From Streptomyces sp. CB01201 (GTDB taxonomy: Bacteria > Actinomycetota > Actinomycetes > Streptomycetales > Streptomycetaceae), in the NCBI RefSeq assembly GCF_002803085.1, contig NZ_NNBJ01000002.1:186001-250000 (forward strand): 64,000 nt of DNA. The letters run 5' to 3'. A program made the position numbers and the translations under genes. Shown piece after piece: positions 63,000 through 64,000 of this stretch (the stretch's first letter is position 1; every line of letters begins with the position of its first letter). Below the pieces are notes generated by a model, which worked only from the letters and a program-made list of their open reading frames with translations, had not been told where the DNA came from and ran no database searches.

Positions 63000-64000
63000 G
63001 TGCGCGTCCTGTTCGTGACATGGCCTTGGCAGACCCACTTTCAGCCCACCGTGCCGCTGGCCTGGGCGCTGCAGACGGCGGGGCACGAGGTGCGTGTCGC
63101 CAGTGGTCCGGAACTGACGGACGTCATCACCAAGTCCGGCCTCACGGCGGTGCCGGTGGGCTCCGACGTGCCGGTTCTGCAGAAGCTGAGCGAGACCTTC
63201 AGCCCGGAGCACCAGGAGATCGTCGACACTCTGGAGAAGCTCGGCCCGCGGGACGACCTCCTCTTCGAATTCGCCGACAACCGCGAGGAGATGCTCACCT
63301 GGGACCGGATGCGGTGGCTGACGCGCTACCTCGCCGAGATCCTGAAGGGCATGAACGACTCGATGGTCGAGGACCTGGTGGAGTACAGCCGCTGGTGGAA
63401 GCCCGACCTGGTGATCTGGGACTGGCTGAGCTACGCCGGCTCGATCGCGGCCACCGCGGTCGGTGCGGCCCACGCGCGCATCCATGCCGAGATCGATGTG
63501 GACGCCCGGTTCCGGCGCAACTTCGTGAGGGTGCGCGATGAGCAGTCCCCGGAGGCCCGCGAGGACGCGATGGCCGACTGGCTCGGCGGCTGGGTGGAGA
63601 AGTACGGAAAGTCGTTCTCCGAGGACATGGTGTCCGGACAGTTCACCATCGACCACATGCTCGGTTCGTTCCACCTGGAGACGAACGTGCCGCACGTCGC
63701 CGTCCAATACGTGCCGTACAACGGGACCTCCGTCGTGCCGGACTGGATCCGTCAGGACCCCGCCAAGCGCCGCGTGCTGGCGACGTTCGGAGTGAGCCAG
63801 GAGAAGGGCGGCGACTACCAGGCCTTCTCCATCGAGCAGTTGCAGGACATGCTGGACTCGCTGGCCGATCTCGACATCGAGCTCGTGGTGACCCTGCCCG
63901 AGCAGCTCCAGAAGGAACTGGAGCGCGTTCCCGACAACACGCGACTGGTGGAGTTCGTGCCGCTGCACACCATCATTCCGTCGTGTTCGGCCGTGATCCA
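63000..64000 (+). CDS. Macrolide-type glycosyltransferase (cut by window end)
   Basis: At least 333 residues of a GT1 family enzyme of the EryCIII/DesVII type. It starts VRVLFVTWPWQTHFQPTVPLAWAL, then GHEVRVASGPELTDVI, and reaches FVPLHTIIPSCSAVI where the nucleotide-sugar domain begins. It should move the trideoxyhexose to the aglycone in the cytoplasm. Enzymes of this branch often need a P450-like activator protein, which is not in view. GTG at 63000 has GGAGGAG at good spacing. The 3' end is missing. Confidence 0.92.
   Translation, partial: MRVLFVTWPWQTHFQPTVPLAWALQTAGHEVRVASGPELTDVITKSGLTAVPVGSDVPVLQKLSETFSPEHQEIVDTLEKLGPRDDLLFEFADNREEMLTWDRMRWLTRYLAEILKGMNDSMVEDLVEYSRWWKPDLVIWDWLSYAGSIAATAVGAAHARIHAEIDVDARFRRNFVRVRDEQSPEAREDAMADWLGGWVEKYGKSFSEDMVSGQFTIDHMLGSFHLETNVPHVAVQYVPYNGTSVVPDWIRQDPAKRRVLATFGVSQEKGGDYQAFSIEQLQDMLDSLADLDIELVVTLPEQLQKELERVPDNTRLVEFVPLHTIIPSCSAVI

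Overview
The window reads as chromosomal DNA of a Streptomyces or very close relative. GC is very high, GTG starts and four-base ATGA/GTGA gene overlaps are common, and long antisense shadow frames abound. The gene order crp, nth, CoA pyrophosphatase, MarP-like protease, acs, Tad-type secretion genes, DECH-box helicase, bldG, hppA, topA, MFS-thymidylate kinase fusion, holB matches what I remember of the conserved core of S. coelicolor. That comparison is from memory; I could not run it.

Layout. About 1-18.3 kb holds housekeeping and envelope genes: a cut-off MBL hydrolase, a nucleotidyltransferase, crp, nth, a Nudix enzyme, a membrane-anchored serine protease, a GH4 glycosidase, an alpha/beta hydrolase with a holin-X-like protein, nhaA, acs, a SulP-carbonic anhydrase fusion, a secreted deacetylase-like lipoprotein and a CooC/MinD-like ATPase. 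About 18.3-28.8 kb holds a degenerate Fic-like protein, a HAD phosphatase, and the actinobacterial helicase/secretion neighbourhood: CpaE-, TadA-, TadB-, TadC-like proteins, a DUF4244 pilin-like peptide, two TadE-like proteins and the DECH-box helicase convergent to them. About 28.8-45.6 kb holds bldG with its anti-sigma partner, hppA, a secreted lipoprotein, a methyltransferase, topA, the MFS-thymidylate kinase fusion, holB, a secreted peptidase-like hydrolase and tRNA-Thr(CGU).

Downstream of the tRNA the character changes to what looks like the edge of a specialised-metabolite cluster (about 45.9 kb to the window end). It carries a dimethylargininase-like enzyme, a type II thioesterase, a DrrAB-type exporter, a degenerate IS701-type transposase protein, an LmbU-family regulator with a TTA (bldA) codon, a PaiB/KtzT-fold protein divergent from an ornithine/lysine N-hydroxylase, six dTDP-deoxysugar genes and the start of a glycosyltransferase.

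How the cluster genes may work together. The KtzT-fold protein plus the amine N-hydroxylase is the two-enzyme route from L-ornithine to piperazic acid. RmlA, RmlB, a 2,3-dehydratase, a 3-ketoreductase, an E1-type 3-dehydrase and a 4-ketoreductase together predict a dTDP-2,3,6-trideoxyhexose (amicetose or rhodinose type), which the glycosyltransferase would attach. The thioesterase implies an NRPS or PKS outside the window. My best reading is a bldA-controlled cluster for a glycosylated, piperazate-containing peptide or peptide-polyketide. Several palindromes and direct repeats in its promoters are unassigned operator candidates. No complete insertion sequence, CRISPR array or rRNA gene was seen.
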